From: Lachnospiraceae bacterium
GTDB lineage: Bacteria > Bacillota > Clostridia > Lachnospirales > Lachnospiraceae
Direction: 5' to 3'
Assembly (NCBI GenBank): GCA_009774535.1
Contig: VSNY01000019.1
Coordinates: 1 to 36,426 of the forward strand
Length of the DNA: 36,426 bases
Made by a program: the position numbers and the translations under genes. How positions within the stretch are numbered: the first letter of the stretch is position 1; the number at the start of each line of letters is the position of its first letter. Under the pieces are notes generated by a model, which saw nothing but the letters and a program-made list of their open reading frames with translations, did no database searches and was not told the DNA's origin. Below are positions 17,009-25,660 of the stretch, one piece after another.

Positions 17009-18304
17009 ATGGAACAGTATTATGTGATTAAAGGTGGTATTCCGCTTGTCGGAGAAGTAGAGATCGGAGGAGCAAAAAATGCCGCGCTGGCCATTCTGGC
17101 AGCGGCGATTATGACTGACGAAACAGTCACGATCGATAATCTTCCGAATGTGCGTGATATCAATGTGCTGCTGGAGGCAATGGCTGAGATTGGGGCAAAA
17201 ATCCACCGCGTGGATGAGCATACAGTAAAAATCAACGGTTCCCAGATACGGGAACTGTGTGTGGAATACGAATTTATCAAAAAAATACGTGCATCTTATT
17301 ATCTGTTAGGCGCACTGCTGGGCAAATACAATCATGCCGAGGTGGCACTTCCGGGCGGATGTGACATCGGCAGCAGGCCGATTGACCTACATCTGAAAGG
17401 ATTTCGCGCCCTGGGTGCGGACGTCTCCATCCAGCATGGCCTGATTATTGCTGAAGCAGCCCATTTAAAAGGGACACATGTCTATCTGGATAAAGTATCG
17501 GTCGGAGCCACGATCAATATTATGATGGCCGCTTCCATGGCAAATGGCAAGACTATTATAGAAAATGCGGCAAAAGAACCGCATGTCGTTGATGTGGCCA
17601 ACTTTTTAAACAGCATGGGCGCGAATATCCGCGGCGCCGGGACGGACGTGATCCGTATTGTAGGCGTGGAAAGGCTGCATGCGACGGAGTACTCGATTAT
17701 ACCAGACCAGATCGAAGCAGGAACGTTTATGTTTGCCGCTGCCGCGACCAAAGGGGACGTGACGGTTAAAAATGTAATTCCAAAACATCTGGAAGCAACT
17801 TCTGCGAAACTGCTGGAAGTAGGCTGTGAAGTAGAGGAATTTGACGATGCCGTACGCGTCGTATGCTCTAAGCCGATGCGTCATACGCAGGTAACTACGC
17901 TTGCCTATCCGGGCTTTCCGACGGATATGCAGCCGCAGATGTCAGTATTGCTTGGGATCGCGCAGGGTACGAGTACGGTGACAGAAAGTATTTTTGAAAA
18001 TCGCTTCAGATATGTGGATGAGCTTACCAGAATGGGCGCAAATATTAAGGTGGAGAGTAATATTGCGATTATTAATGGCGTGCAGAATTATATGGGCGCA
18101 AGAGTCAGCGCTCCGGATCTGCGTGCGGGAGCCGCGCTTGTGATTGCGGGGCTGGCAGCGGAAGGAATTACGGTTGTTGACAATATCCATTATGTGGAAC
18201 GCGGGTATGAGCAGTTTGAATACAAGCTTAGTGAGCTGGGAGCCAGGATTGAGAAAGTTTGTTCGGAAAAAGATATTCAGAAATTTACGCTGAAGGTAAG
18301 CTGA
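17009..18304 (+). CDS. murA: UDP-N-acetylglucosamine 1-carboxyvinyltransferase
   Basis: This 431-residue enzyme transfers enolpyruvate from PEP to UDP-GlcNAc, the first committed step of peptidoglycan synthesis, in the cytoplasm. It shows GGAKNAAL with the conserved Lys23-Asn24 and LPGGCDIGSRPIDLH, in which Cys118 is the catalytic, fosfomycin-reactive cysteine. It also has PDQIEAGTFM and FPTDMQPQ. I use the ATG at 17009, preceded by GAGGTG at 16999-17004. A TTG at 16997 would add four residues but destroys the ribosome binding site. Retention of cysteine rather than aspartate suggests fosfomycin sensitivity at the target level. Firmicutes often have two paralogues, so this could be MurA1 or MurA2 (MurZ). 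Confidence 0.95.
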   Translation: MEQYYVIKGGIPLVGEVEIGGAKNAALAILAAAIMTDETVTIDNLPNVRDINVLLEAMAEIGAKIHRVDEHTVKINGSQIRELCVEYEFIKKIRASYYLLGALLGKYNHAEVALPGGCDIGSRPIDLHLKGFRALGADVSIQHGLIIAEAAHLKGTHVYLDKVSVGATINIMMAASMANGKTIIENAAKEPHVVDVANFLNSMGANIRGAGTDVIRIVGVERLHATEYSIIPDQIEAGTFMFAAAATKGDVTVKNVIPKHLEATSAKLLEVGCEVEEFDDAVRVVCSKPMRHTQVTTLAYPGFPTDMQPQMSVLLGIAQGTSTVTESIFENRFRYVDELTRMGANIKVESNIAIINGVQNYMGARVSAPDLRAGAALVIAGLAAEGITVVDNIHYVERGYEQFEYKLSELGARIEKVCSEKDIQKFTLKVS

Positions 18305-18312
18305 GACGGCAG

Positions 18313-18351
18313 CCGCTGGGACAGGGATCGTCGGGATGTCTGGACTGGCGG
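18313..18351 (+). terminator. Possible terminator after murA
   Basis: CCGCTGG near 18313 can pair imperfectly with CTGGCGG-like sequence near 18345, with an inner GACA/TGTC pairing. TGTTTTTTA follows. The stem contains wobble pairs and a bulge, so this is a weak call supported mainly by position and the T-run. Confidence 0.4.
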
Positions 18352-18454
18352 TGTTTTTTAGGCTGACAGGTGCCGGAGCGTCAGATTAAAATAGAATATT
18401 TGCTTTGCGGTATTTCCATAGGTTGAGAAAAAATAAAAAAATTAAAATTTGGCA

Positions 18455-18483
18455 TTGACATCTGCACAAGCCTGTGTTAATAT
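18455..18483 (+). promoter_or_regulatory. Sigma-A promoter of the tRNA-Arg gene
   Basis: TTGACA (18455-18460) and TAATAT (18478-18483) are 17 nt apart. They lie about 60 nt before the tRNA, which has its own terminator. Confidence 0.75.
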
Positions 18484-18544
18484 ACTAATTGTTCGCGAGG
18501 GGTTCTGGTAATTAGAAAGTTTTGCGAATCAGGAAATAATATAT

Positions 18545-18618
18545 GTGTGTGTAGCTCAGCTGGATAGAGCACTTGGCTACGGACCAAGGTGTCGGGGGTT
18601 CGAATCCTCTCACGCACG
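18545..18618 (+). tRNA. tRNA-Arg (anticodon ACG)
   Basis: A complete 74-nt cloverleaf. The acceptor stem GTGTGTG pairs with CACGCAC (one G-T wobble) plus discriminator G. The D arm is GCTC-AGCTGGATA-GAGC. The anticodon arm is CTTGG-CTACGGA-CCAAG with anticodon ACG, and the T loop is TTCGAAT. The first anticodon base A should be edited to inosine so that it reads CGU, CGC and CGA. The 3' CCA is not encoded (GTC follows) and must be added by the CCA enzyme. A promoter and a strong terminator frame it as a single-gene unit. Confidence 0.97.
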
Positions 18619-18623
18619 TCAGG

Positions 18624-18659
18624 AAAAGTCTTGAGAAGAAATGTTCTCAAGACTTTTTT
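18624..18659 (+). terminator. Terminator of the tRNA-Arg gene
   Basis: AAAAGTCTTGAGAA (18624-18637) pairs perfectly with TTCTCAAGACTTTT (18644-18657) around a 6-nt loop, and the T-run is part of the right arm. It begins 6 nt after the tRNA ends. Confidence 0.9.
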
Positions 18660-18740
18660 CTTGTCTAAATCAAGATAATTCTTACAGAAAACAGGCGAAT
18701 GAAATTATTTTTGCAGAACTTATTTATAATTGATTTTGAA

Positions 18741-18769
18741 AGCGGCATCGGCGCATAGCTAATGCCGCT
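18741..18769. repeat. 8-bp inverted repeat upstream of the nuclease gene
   Basis: AGCGGCAT (18741-18748) pairs perfectly with ATGCCGCT (18762-18769), followed by GTTTAT. It may be a second terminator shielding the nuclease gene, or the remains of an element boundary. It is GC-rich inside an AT-rich stretch. Confidence 0.5.
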
Positions 18770-18866
18770 GTTTATCTGAGAAAGTGGAAAAATTCATCCA
18801 TGTATGTTAAAATGGCAAGTGCATATACAGGCATGGGATAGGATATACTGATTGGAGGAATATAAA

Positions 18867-19925
18867 ATGGCAAGCAGAGAGGTTGGCTTTGTTGTGGATG
18901 ATGAATATAAAGCATGGATAGAAAATATAAAAGACAGAATAAAACATAGCCAGATAAAGGCTTCTGTTAAGGTGAATTATGAATTGCTCGATTTGTATTG
19001 GGATATAGGCAGGGATATTGTTGCCAAGCAGAAAAATGCAAAATGGGGAGAGGCATTTCTTGCAACAATGAGCAAGGATTTACGAAAAACATTTCCTAAT
19101 ATGTCGGGTTTTTCAGTGCAAAATTTAAAAAGCATACGATACTGGTACAAATTTTATAATTCCAATGAAAATGGCTTACAGTCTGTAAGCCAAATGGAAC
19201 TGGTTAAAAAATTAGTCAAAAGTATTCCGTGGGGGCATAATCAAAGGATTATGTACAAGTGTAAAAATATCGCAGAAGCGCTATTTTATGTGCAGAAAAC
19301 GATGGATAACGGTTGGAGCAGAACTGTCTTAGAGCATCAGATAGATGGCGGTCTGTATGACAGACAGGGCAAGGCTATTACCAATTTTCAATTGAAATTG
19401 CCAGATCCGCAGTCTGATTTAGCTGAACAAACGTTGAAAAATCCATACAATTTTGACTTTCTGACTTTAAGAGAAAAATATGACGAGAAAGAATTAGAGG
19501 ATGCCCTTATCAATCAAATTACTCAGTTTCTACTGGAATTAGGCACAGGTTTTTCTTATCTGGGAAGGCAGGTTCATTTGCACGTCGGTGAAAGTGATTT
19601 CTATATGGACTTACTTTTTTACCATGTCCGTCTTCATTGCTATGTTGTCGTGGAACTGAAAACGGAAAAATTCAAGCCAGAATTTGCAGGCAAATTAAAT
19701 TTTTATGTTACGGCTGTCAATAAACAGATGAAAACAGAACAGGATAATCCGACAATAGGGATACTTATTTGCAAGGATAAAGATGATGTTGTCGCTGAGT
19801 ATGCACTTGATGATATTTCACAACCAATTGGGATTGCAGAATATGAATTGACAAAGGTACTTCGTGAGGAATTTAAGAGTAGTCTGCCAACAGTGGATGA
19901 AATAGAGAGTGAGCTGTCCAAATAA
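18867..19925 (+). CDS. DUF1016 PDDEXK nuclease family protein (YhcG-like)
   Basis: This 352-residue protein has the two-part layout of DUF1016. The N-terminal domain (about 15-170) contains VNYELLDLYWDIGRDIV and MSGFSVQNLKSIRYWYKFY. The C-terminal nuclease domain (about 190-340) starts at NPYNFDFL. The PDDEXK core is visible as E211, D248 in FYMDLLFYH and E263-x-K265 in VVVELKTEKF. Family members are predicted DNases often carried on mobile or defence-related islands. The ATG at 18867 has GGAGG at 18854-18858. The gene is AT-rich next to its neighbours, stands alone, and follows a tRNA gene, all signs of transfer. No partner methylase or antitoxin lies beside it. Confidence 0.9.
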   Translation: MASREVGFVVDDEYKAWIENIKDRIKHSQIKASVKVNYELLDLYWDIGRDIVAKQKNAKWGEAFLATMSKDLRKTFPNMSGFSVQNLKSIRYWYKFYNSNENGLQSVSQMELVKKLVKSIPWGHNQRIMYKCKNIAEALFYVQKTMDNGWSRTVLEHQIDGGLYDRQGKAITNFQLKLPDPQSDLAEQTLKNPYNFDFLTLREKYDEKELEDALINQITQFLLELGTGFSYLGRQVHLHVGESDFYMDLLFYHVRLHCYVVVELKTEKFKPEFAGKLNFYVTAVNKQMKTEQDNPTIGILICKDKDDVVAEYALDDISQPIGIAEYELTKVLREEFKSSLPTVDEIESELSK

Positions 19926-20070
19926 ATTGGCTTACGGATTTTAAGCTAATTTACTGTCAGAATAACAACATAATCTATAAATATCAAAATGGCAGGTTAT
20001 TGTTGCTGAAAACAAGCAGAAAAAGATAGAGTAATATTAAAAATACCAGAGTAAGAGGAGAACAAAATTA

Positions 20071-20118
20071 ATGAAGTGTATTTATTGTAATTCAGATACA
20101 GAACTTACATGGCTATAA
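20071..20118 (+). pseudogene. Truncated start of a small CxxC protein
   Basis: A strong ribosome binding site (AGAGGAG, 20054-20060) leads to an ATG at 20071 and the short reading frame MKCIYCNSDTELTWL, then TAA. The CxxC at residues 3-6 resembles the first half of a zinc ribbon. The frame ends too early for a working domain. A second, out-of-frame CxxC protein begins 29 nt later, so this may be the front of a frameshifted or deleted gene. Confidence 0.4.
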
Positions 20119-20146
20119 AAGAAACGATATCTATTAATTTATATGA

Positions 20147-20440
20147 ATGATTTGTCCCTTTTGCAAGGCTACAGGAACAACAAAATATATCGAAAACAGA
20201 GAAAATTTGATTACAAAATATTATTTTTTCCATACTAATTTTGAGTGGTCTAGCAGGCAACTGGTAAATGGAGAACAGATTTTGCCAGGGTTAACTGGAA
20301 CCGCACTGGAGCTTGAGAGTCTTTCAGATGTCAGGTTTGATCTGGAGGTTACCTCAGAATATACAAAAGACAGATACGTAGGCAGTGCTATACTGTCACT
20401 GAAAGAGGGAGAGCAGATCGTTATTGTTGATCTGCAGTAA
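20147..20440 (+). CDS. Hypothetical small protein with N-terminal CxxC
   Basis: This 97-residue protein begins MICPFCKATGTTKYIENRENL. It has only one CxxC (residues 3-6), so a zinc site would need a partner or a dimer. The later part (SLSDVRFDLEVTSEYTKDRYVGSAILSL to the end) looks like a soluble beta-rich domain. I do not recognise the family. No good ribosome binding site precedes it, and the preceding fragment also carries a CxxC. It may therefore be the back portion of a damaged zinc-ribbon gene. Confidence 0.5.
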   Translation: MICPFCKATGTTKYIENRENLITKYYFFHTNFEWSSRQLVNGEQILPGLTGTALELESLSDVRFDLEVTSEYTKDRYVGSAILSLKEGEQIVIVDLQ

Positions 20441-20487
20441 TAGGCTGATCAGCAATAGGAAAGCTGGTATAAATTTTATATCATAGC

Positions 20488-20862
20488 TTGATTCCAATTA
20501 TAAGGACGACCATCACAAAAGTGGGAACCCGTTTGGGTTTTCACTTTTTGCTGTCCGGCGCAAGAGGTGTTTTCCGAGGAAGTCTAATTACAACAGGGAA
20601 CAGAAAAACTTCTGACAGCAGGATAGGAGCTGCACGGTTAGCATTGGCAGGGCATCTGGTAGAATCGGACGCTGCGCTTGTTTTTTTGGCAGAATCATTA
20701 TATACTAAACATAGAAGCCAGCAGGTTTTTGCATTAGCCGGAATATTGGCATTTACTGATAAGATGATTGACAGGGAAACGGCAAATAAAATAAGGAGGG
20801 CGATCGAAATGACACAGGCGGTCATCATATTTGAAGAGGAAAAACACGAATGGATCAGGTAA
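20488..20862 (+). CDS. Unrecognised gene coupled to lhr; 5' end doubtful
   Basis: The open frame spans 124 codons, but a strong hairpin terminator (20517-20549) lies inside its first third, so the true coding part probably begins later. The later part is helical and soluble: IGAARLALAGHLVES, ALVFLAESLYTKHRSQQVFALAGILAF and ETANKIRRAIEMTQAV. It ends HEWIR with its TAA at 20860-20862, overlapping the lhr start at 20850 by 13 nt, which suggests translational coupling. I do not recognise the family and see no strong start site. It may be a 5'-truncated gene or one that starts at a weak codon after 20549. Confidence 0.45.
   Translation: MIPIIRTTITKVGTRLGFHFLLSGARGVFRGSLITTGNRKTSDSRIGAARLALAGHLVESDAALVFLAESLYTKHRSQQVFALAGILAFTDKMIDRETANKIRRAIEMTQAVIIFEEEKHEWIR
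20517..20549 (+). terminator. Terminator before the lhr unit
   Basis: AAAAGTGGGAACCC (20517-20530) pairs with GGGTTTTCACTTTT (20535-20548) over 14 positions, two of them G-T wobbles, around the loop GTTT. The T-run is in the right arm. It probably ends transcripts coming from the AT-rich islet. Confidence 0.75.
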
Positions 20863-23800
20863 CGGGACTTTTTAGAACGGAAACAGCAAAATGGTTTTTC
20901 CAGGCACTGGGAGAGCCGACGCCTGTGCAAAAGGAGGCATGGCCCTGTATTGCCGCTGGGGAACATGTCCTGGTGTCGGCGCCTACAGGAACGGGAAAGA
21001 CATTGTCGGCGTTTCTTGTATTTTTAGACCAGATGATGCGCCAGGCAGATGAGGGGCTGCTAAAGCAGGAACTGCAGGTGATCTATGTATCGCCGTTAAA
21101 ATCCCTGGCGGCGGATATCCGGGAAAATTTAAAACGGCCGCTGGCTGGCATCCATGCGGAAAATATTATTACAACTGGTATCCGCACAGGGGACACGCCG
21201 CAGAAGGACAGACAGAAAATGGTGCGCAAGCCCCCGCATATCCTGATTATTACGCCAGAGTCTTTGTACCTGATGCTGACAAGCAAAACGGGCCGTAATG
21301 TGCTGGCGACGGCGAAGGCGGCGATTGTAGATGAACTGCATGCCTTGATTGATACAAAGCGGGGCGCGCATCTGATGCTGTCCCTGGCGCGTCTGGACAG
21401 ACTGTGCGGAAGGCCGCTGCAGCGCATCGGCCTGTCGGCTACGATTGAACCGCTGGATCTGGCGGCGGAATATCTGGCGCCGGAAAGGGTAAGGATTGCT
21501 GCTCCGGCGATGGAAAAGAAGGTGCGTCTGGAGATTATCAGCCCTTTTGCGGATGCGGCGAAAGGAAAACGGAAAGATCCGGTCTGGGAAGAGCTGGGGG
21601 CGCTTGTCTATCAGCACTGCCAGGGAAGCCGCAGCGTAATTGCTTTTGTGGAAGGCAGGAGGTATGCGGAAAAGCTGGCGTATTATGTGAATTTGTGCGG
21701 CGGGGACGGATTTGCGCGCGTGCATCACGGCAGCCTGTCGAAAGAGCAGCGTCTGGAAACGGAGCTGGCGCTGCGGACAGGCAGTTTGCGTCTTTTATGC
21801 GCTACGTCATCGATGGAGCTAGGGATTGACGTAGGGGAAATCGACCGGGTGCTGCAGGTCGGTTGTCCGCGTACGGTTTCGGGAACGATGCAGCGGCTGG
21901 GGCGGGCAGGGCATAATCCGGGCCGGGTCAGTGTGATGCAGCTGTTTCCGAGAACAGCGGCGGAATGCATTGCGTGCGGAATGACGGCGCAGCTGGCCAG
22001 GCAGGGCGGTGTGGAGCATCTGCATCCGCCGGTGGAATGTCTGGACGTGCTGGCGCAGCATCTGGTTTCGATGGCGGCGTACGGCAGCTATGATCTGGAT
22101 GAGGTCATGCAAATCCTGCCGCGTGCCTGGCCATTTCGGCATATTTCCAGACAGGATGTAAAAGCGGTGCTGGGGATGCTGGCGGGAGACTATGAACATG
22201 AGCAGGATCTTCCGGTGCGGCCGCGGATCTTGTATGACCGGATTCATGAAACCGTGGAAGGCGACGGCTATAGCAGGATGCTGGCAGTCTCGGCAGGCGG
22301 TACCATTCCGGATAAAGGGCTGTATGCGGTGAAGACAGAAGACGGCGTAAAGCTGGGTGAAGTAGATGAAGAGTTTGTGTACGAGACGCAAAAAGGCGAC
22401 CGCTTTATACTGGGTTCCTTTGCCTGGCGGGTGGTAAATATCAGCAGGGATACGGTAACGGTCGTCAGAGCCGCGGTAGAAGGGGCCAGGCTTCCGTTTT
22501 GGAAAGGAGAAATCAAAGGGCGTGACAAACGTACCGGAGAAGCGTTCGGGCGGATGTTTCATGCCCTGCAGGAAGCACACGCGGACGGAACCTTGTCACA
22601 AGCGCTTGAACAGATGGGCCTGGATACATCCGCAGTGAATCAGGCTGGCGGCTATTTGGAACGGCAGATCAAAGCGGTCGGAAGTTTGGCAGATGACCGG
22701 ACGATTTTAATCGAACATTTTAAAGACGCATCCGGGAACAGCCAGCTGATGGTTCATTCTGTCTTCGGCAGGCGGATCAACGCGCCGCTTGCGCTGCTGG
22801 TGTCGCATACGATTCGGGAAACGTTTGGAATCGAAACCGGAAGCGTGGATGAAGAGGATGGTTTTTTAGTCTATGCATACAATGAGCAGCCGCTTCCGGA
22901 AGGAATCCTGCATTTGATAGAACCGGGCGCCTGCCTTCGCCTGCTGGAGATTTTGCTGCCGGAGACGCCGGTGTTTCATATTGCTTTTCGTTACAACAGC
23001 GCCCGCGCGCTGATGATGGGCGTAAGGCGCGCCAGCAGGCAGCCGTTATGGGCGCAGCGTCTGAAAAGCGCCCAGCTGCTGGAGCAGGTGGTACGTGAAA
23101 ATACGCATCCATTGATCCGGGAAACGAAACGGGAATGTATGCAGGAATTATGGGATGGGGAAGGACTGCGGCAGCTGCTGGAGGATATCCGCGCAGGCAT
23201 CGTGCAGGTGCGGGAAGTCTGTCCGGAACTGCCGTCTCCGATGTCGCTTCCGCTGCAGTGGGCGCAGGAAACAGCAGAGATGTATGACTATACGCCCACT
23301 CCCGGTGAAATTCATGCGGCGGTGAAAGACGCGCTGGAAGAAGAAGCCAGACGTGGAAAAGCGCTGCTGCGTCCGGGTACGCAAGAGCTTATGCAGGTGC
23401 AGAGCGCTGGCATTAGGATGCCGGAAAATGCAGAACAGCTGCATACGCTTTTGATGACACAGGGGGATCTTACTGCTGCGGAATTAGAAGTTCCTGTTCA
23501 GTGGCTGAAAGAACTCGCGCAGGGAGGCAGGGCGCTGTATCTGGAGCAGGGTCTTTGGATTGCCGCGGAGCAGCAGGAGGAATATACACTGGCGCTGGGC
23601 TGCTGTGGGGAACAAACGCTTTTTTCTGATAAAGACAGGAAAAAAGCACAGTGCCATATCGTAAGGCGGATGCTTCGTTACCGCGGCGGGGCAGATGCGG
23701 TGCAGACGGCGGAGCGATATGACTGGGCGCGGGAGCTTGCGGAGGAAATTTTACAGACGCTGTGCGGGCAGGGAGAAGCAGTATTACAGGATGGCATCTA

Positions 23801-25019
23801 TTATCATGCCGTCTTATACCAGCGCGCCAGAACGCGTACGCTGAAAAAGCGGCGGGAAGAGGCGGTCACTTGTCCGGCGCAGGCATACCAGGCGCTGCTG
23901 CTTGCACGGATGGAATCCGCAGCGCCGCCGCAGGAATGCCTGGAAAATACGCTGAAACAATATACAGGCATTACGATTCCGGCGGCTTACTGGGAAACAG
24001 TCGTGCTTGCGGCAAGGGTGAAAAATTACCGTGAAACGATGCTGGATACATTTCTGGCAGAAGGGGAACGATGCTGGCAGATGGATGGGAACGGCGGGAT
24101 TTGTTTTCACGATCAGGAAGAAACGGATTGGGATGCGGATTTAAGCGTCAGATTATCAGAACTGGACGGAAAAGAAGCGGTTATTTATGAAGCGCTGTTA
24201 AAACGCGGAGCAAGCTTCCTGCAGCCATTGAACCGGCTGCTGAACGGGGAATCTGCGCATGAGCCGCTGCTGTCATTGATGGCAAAGGGGTATGTATATG
24301 CCGACAGCTTTCTTCCGGTGCGTCAGTGGCAGGAACTGGAAAAATCGAAAAAGATGGCTCCCAAACGTCTTGCCGCGATACGGGCAAAGGCATTGCGCGC
24401 TGGAAGATGGGATGTCGTCCGCCCGCGCAGACAGTCACAGGAGACTGGAATGACAGAGGAAGATCTGGGCGCATGTTTTGACCGATGTCTTATTTTATGC
24501 AGGGAAACAGCCGCCGCATGGGGGATTTCCTGGCAGGAAGCGCTGGCGGCGCTGCGGATCTGGGAGTATACCGGGCAGGCAAGACGCGGATATTTCGTAG
24601 AAGGAATGTCCGGGGCGCAGTTTATCCGCGACAAAGATTATGCGGCGGTGACGCGTTTGTTACAGCATCCTGAAGAAAAAACTGTCTGGATCAATGCCGC
24701 CGACCCGGCGCAGTGCTGGGGACATATACTGCCGCATCCAAACGGCCGGAATTTTATGCGCGTGCCGGGAACAGCCGTGGCATGTTACGGCGGACTTGCG
24801 GCGGCAGTGTTTGAGCGGCAGGGCAAACAATTGCGGATATTTGAGGAAACACTGACCAATCCGTGCGTCGAGGCATTCGCTGCAGCTTATCAAAAGGGGA
24901 AGATCTTTCCGGGGCTGAAACGGATCGTTGTAAAGGAATATCCGAAAATAGCGGCGGATGCGCTGGCGGAGGCTGGATTTCACAGGGAGATGCAGGACTA
25001 TGTGCTGTATCGGCAGTAA
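20850..25019 (+). CDS. lhr: Lhr-type ATP-dependent helicase
   Basis: This 1389-residue protein is a large helicase-related (Lhr) superfamily 2 enzyme. The helicase core has APTGTGKT at 44-51, DELH at 161-164, GLSATIEPLDL near 194 and a second RecA domain with ELGIDVGEIDRVLQ and QRLGRAGHNPGR near 345. After it come a winged-helix/Lhr-core region with SHTIRETFGIETG and FRYNSARALMMG, and a long C-terminal extension of some 600 residues as in the full-length bacterial Lhr group. Known members translocate 3' to 5' on single-stranded DNA and are linked to DNA repair. Its start overlaps the preceding ORF by 13 nt. The gene has normal chromosomal composition, in contrast to the AT-rich islet before it. 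Confidence 0.93.
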   Translation: MDQVTGLFRTETAKWFFQALGEPTPVQKEAWPCIAAGEHVLVSAPTGTGKTLSAFLVFLDQMMRQADEGLLKQELQVIYVSPLKSLAADIRENLKRPLAGIHAENIITTGIRTGDTPQKDRQKMVRKPPHILIITPESLYLMLTSKTGRNVLATAKAAIVDELHALIDTKRGAHLMLSLARLDRLCGRPLQRIGLSATIEPLDLAAEYLAPERVRIAAPAMEKKVRLEIISPFADAAKGKRKDPVWEELGALVYQHCQGSRSVIAFVEGRRYAEKLAYYVNLCGGDGFARVHHGSLSKEQRLETELALRTGSLRLLCATSSMELGIDVGEIDRVLQVGCPRTVSGTMQRLGRAGHNPGRVSVMQLFPRTAAECIACGMTAQLARQGGVEHLHPPVECLDVLAQHLVSMAAYGSYDLDEVMQILPRAWPFRHISRQDVKAVLGMLAGDYEHEQDLPVRPRILYDRIHETVEGDGYSRMLAVSAGGTIPDKGLYAVKTEDGVKLGEVDEEFVYETQKGDRFILGSFAWRVVNISRDTVTVVRAAVEGARLPFWKGEIKGRDKRTGEAFGRMFHALQEAHADGTLSQALEQMGLDTSAVNQAGGYLERQIKAVGSLADDRTILIEHFKDASGNSQLMVHSVFGRRINAPLALLVSHTIRETFGIETGSVDEEDGFLVYAYNEQPLPEGILHLIEPGACLRLLEILLPETPVFHIAFRYNSARALMMGVRRASRQPLWAQRLKSAQLLEQVVRENTHPLIRETKRECMQELWDGEGLRQLLEDIRAGIVQVREVCPELPSPMSLPLQWAQETAEMYDYTPTPGEIHAAVKDALEEEARRGKALLRPGTQELMQVQSAGIRMPENAEQLHTLLMTQGDLTAAELEVPVQWLKELAQGGRALYLEQGLWIAAEQQEEYTLALGCCGEQTLFSDKDRKKAQCHIVRRMLRYRGGADAVQTAERYDWARELAEEILQTLCGQGEAVLQDGIYYHAVLYQRARTRTLKKRREEAVTCPAQAYQALLLARMESAAPPQECLENTLKQYTGITIPAAYWETVVLAARVKNYRETMLDTFLAEGERCWQMDGNGGICFHDQEETDWDADLSVRLSELDGKEAVIYEALLKRGASFLQPLNRLLNGESAHEPLLSLMAKGYVYADSFLPVRQWQELEKSKKMAPKRLAAIRAKALRAGRWDVVRPRRQSQETGMTEEDLGACFDRCLILCRETAAAWGISWQEALAALRIWEYTGQARRGYFVEGMSGAQFIRDKDYAAVTRLLQHPEEKTVWINAADPAQCWGHILPHPNGRNFMRVPGTAVACYGGLAAAVFERQGKQLRIFEETLTNPCVEAFAAAYQKGKIFPGLKRIVVKEYPKIAADALAEAGFHREMQDYVLYRQ

Positions 25020-25064
25020 TATTCGGTTATTGACAATGATAAGTAATACAAACAGAGGTGTTTT

Positions 25065-25520
25065 ATGCAGATTTCAAGCAGATTTACACTAGCGATCCAT
25101 ATATTTGCATGTATCGATACGTTTCAGCATGCATATAAGGTAACCAGTGATTTCCTGGCAAGCAGTACGAATGTAAATCCGGTGATCATTCGTAAAATTC
25201 TGGGGCAGCTAAAGGCTGCGGGACTTGTGGAGGTGGCCAGAGGCTGCGGCGGGACATCCATTGCAAAGCCGCTGCAGGAGATTTCATTTCTGGATATTTA
25301 CCAGGCAGTTGCATGTGTGGAACATGGGGAATTATTTCATTTTCATGAAAATCCCAATCCGGACTGCCCGGTAGGCAGAAATATCCACATGGTGCTGGAT
25401 GGCAGGCTGCAGCAGGTGCAGCAGGCTATGGAAGAGGAACTTGCGGCGATAACGTTGGAGGATGTTATGAGGGATGCCAGGAAATATACAGATCCGGGAT
25501 CATCTGCAACGGTTTCATGA
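25065..25520 (+). CDS. Rrf2-family transcriptional regulator (YwnA-like)
   Basis: This 151-residue protein has the Rrf2 winged helix-turn-helix over residues 1-70 (VTSDFLASSTNVNPVIIRKIL, then GLVEVARGCGGTSIAKP). The effector segment holds a single cysteine, Cys101 in NPDCPVG. The three cysteines that bind the iron-sulfur cluster in IscR or NsrR are absent. It is thus closer to the YwnA type, for which a redox or small-molecule signal is possible. It stands alone between lhr and a convergent epimerase unit, so its target may be its own promoter. Confidence 0.88.
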   Translation: MQISSRFTLAIHIFACIDTFQHAYKVTSDFLASSTNVNPVIIRKILGQLKAAGLVEVARGCGGTSIAKPLQEISFLDIYQAVACVEHGELFHFHENPNPDCPVGRNIHMVLDGRLQQVQQAMEEELAAITLEDVMRDARKYTDPGSSATVS

Positions 25521-25660
25521 TAGTCATGTTGTTTTTGCTGGCTGCCACAGCTGCAGTTATCTAAGGTTGACACAAACGGATGTATTTTATATACTTTTAG
25601 AATAAAAAACAAAATGTGCTGTCCACGCAACGGATCGGCGGCACAGAAAAGAGGTGTGCA

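Noticed and set aside
16832..17221. 129-codon minus-strand frame over the murA leader
   Set aside because: Antisense to the murA start and leader; no family resemblance and no start site.
18545..18618. tRNA-Arg 3' end as an attachment site duplicated around the AT-rich islet
   Set aside because: I looked for a second copy of the tRNA 3' end before lhr and found none by eye.
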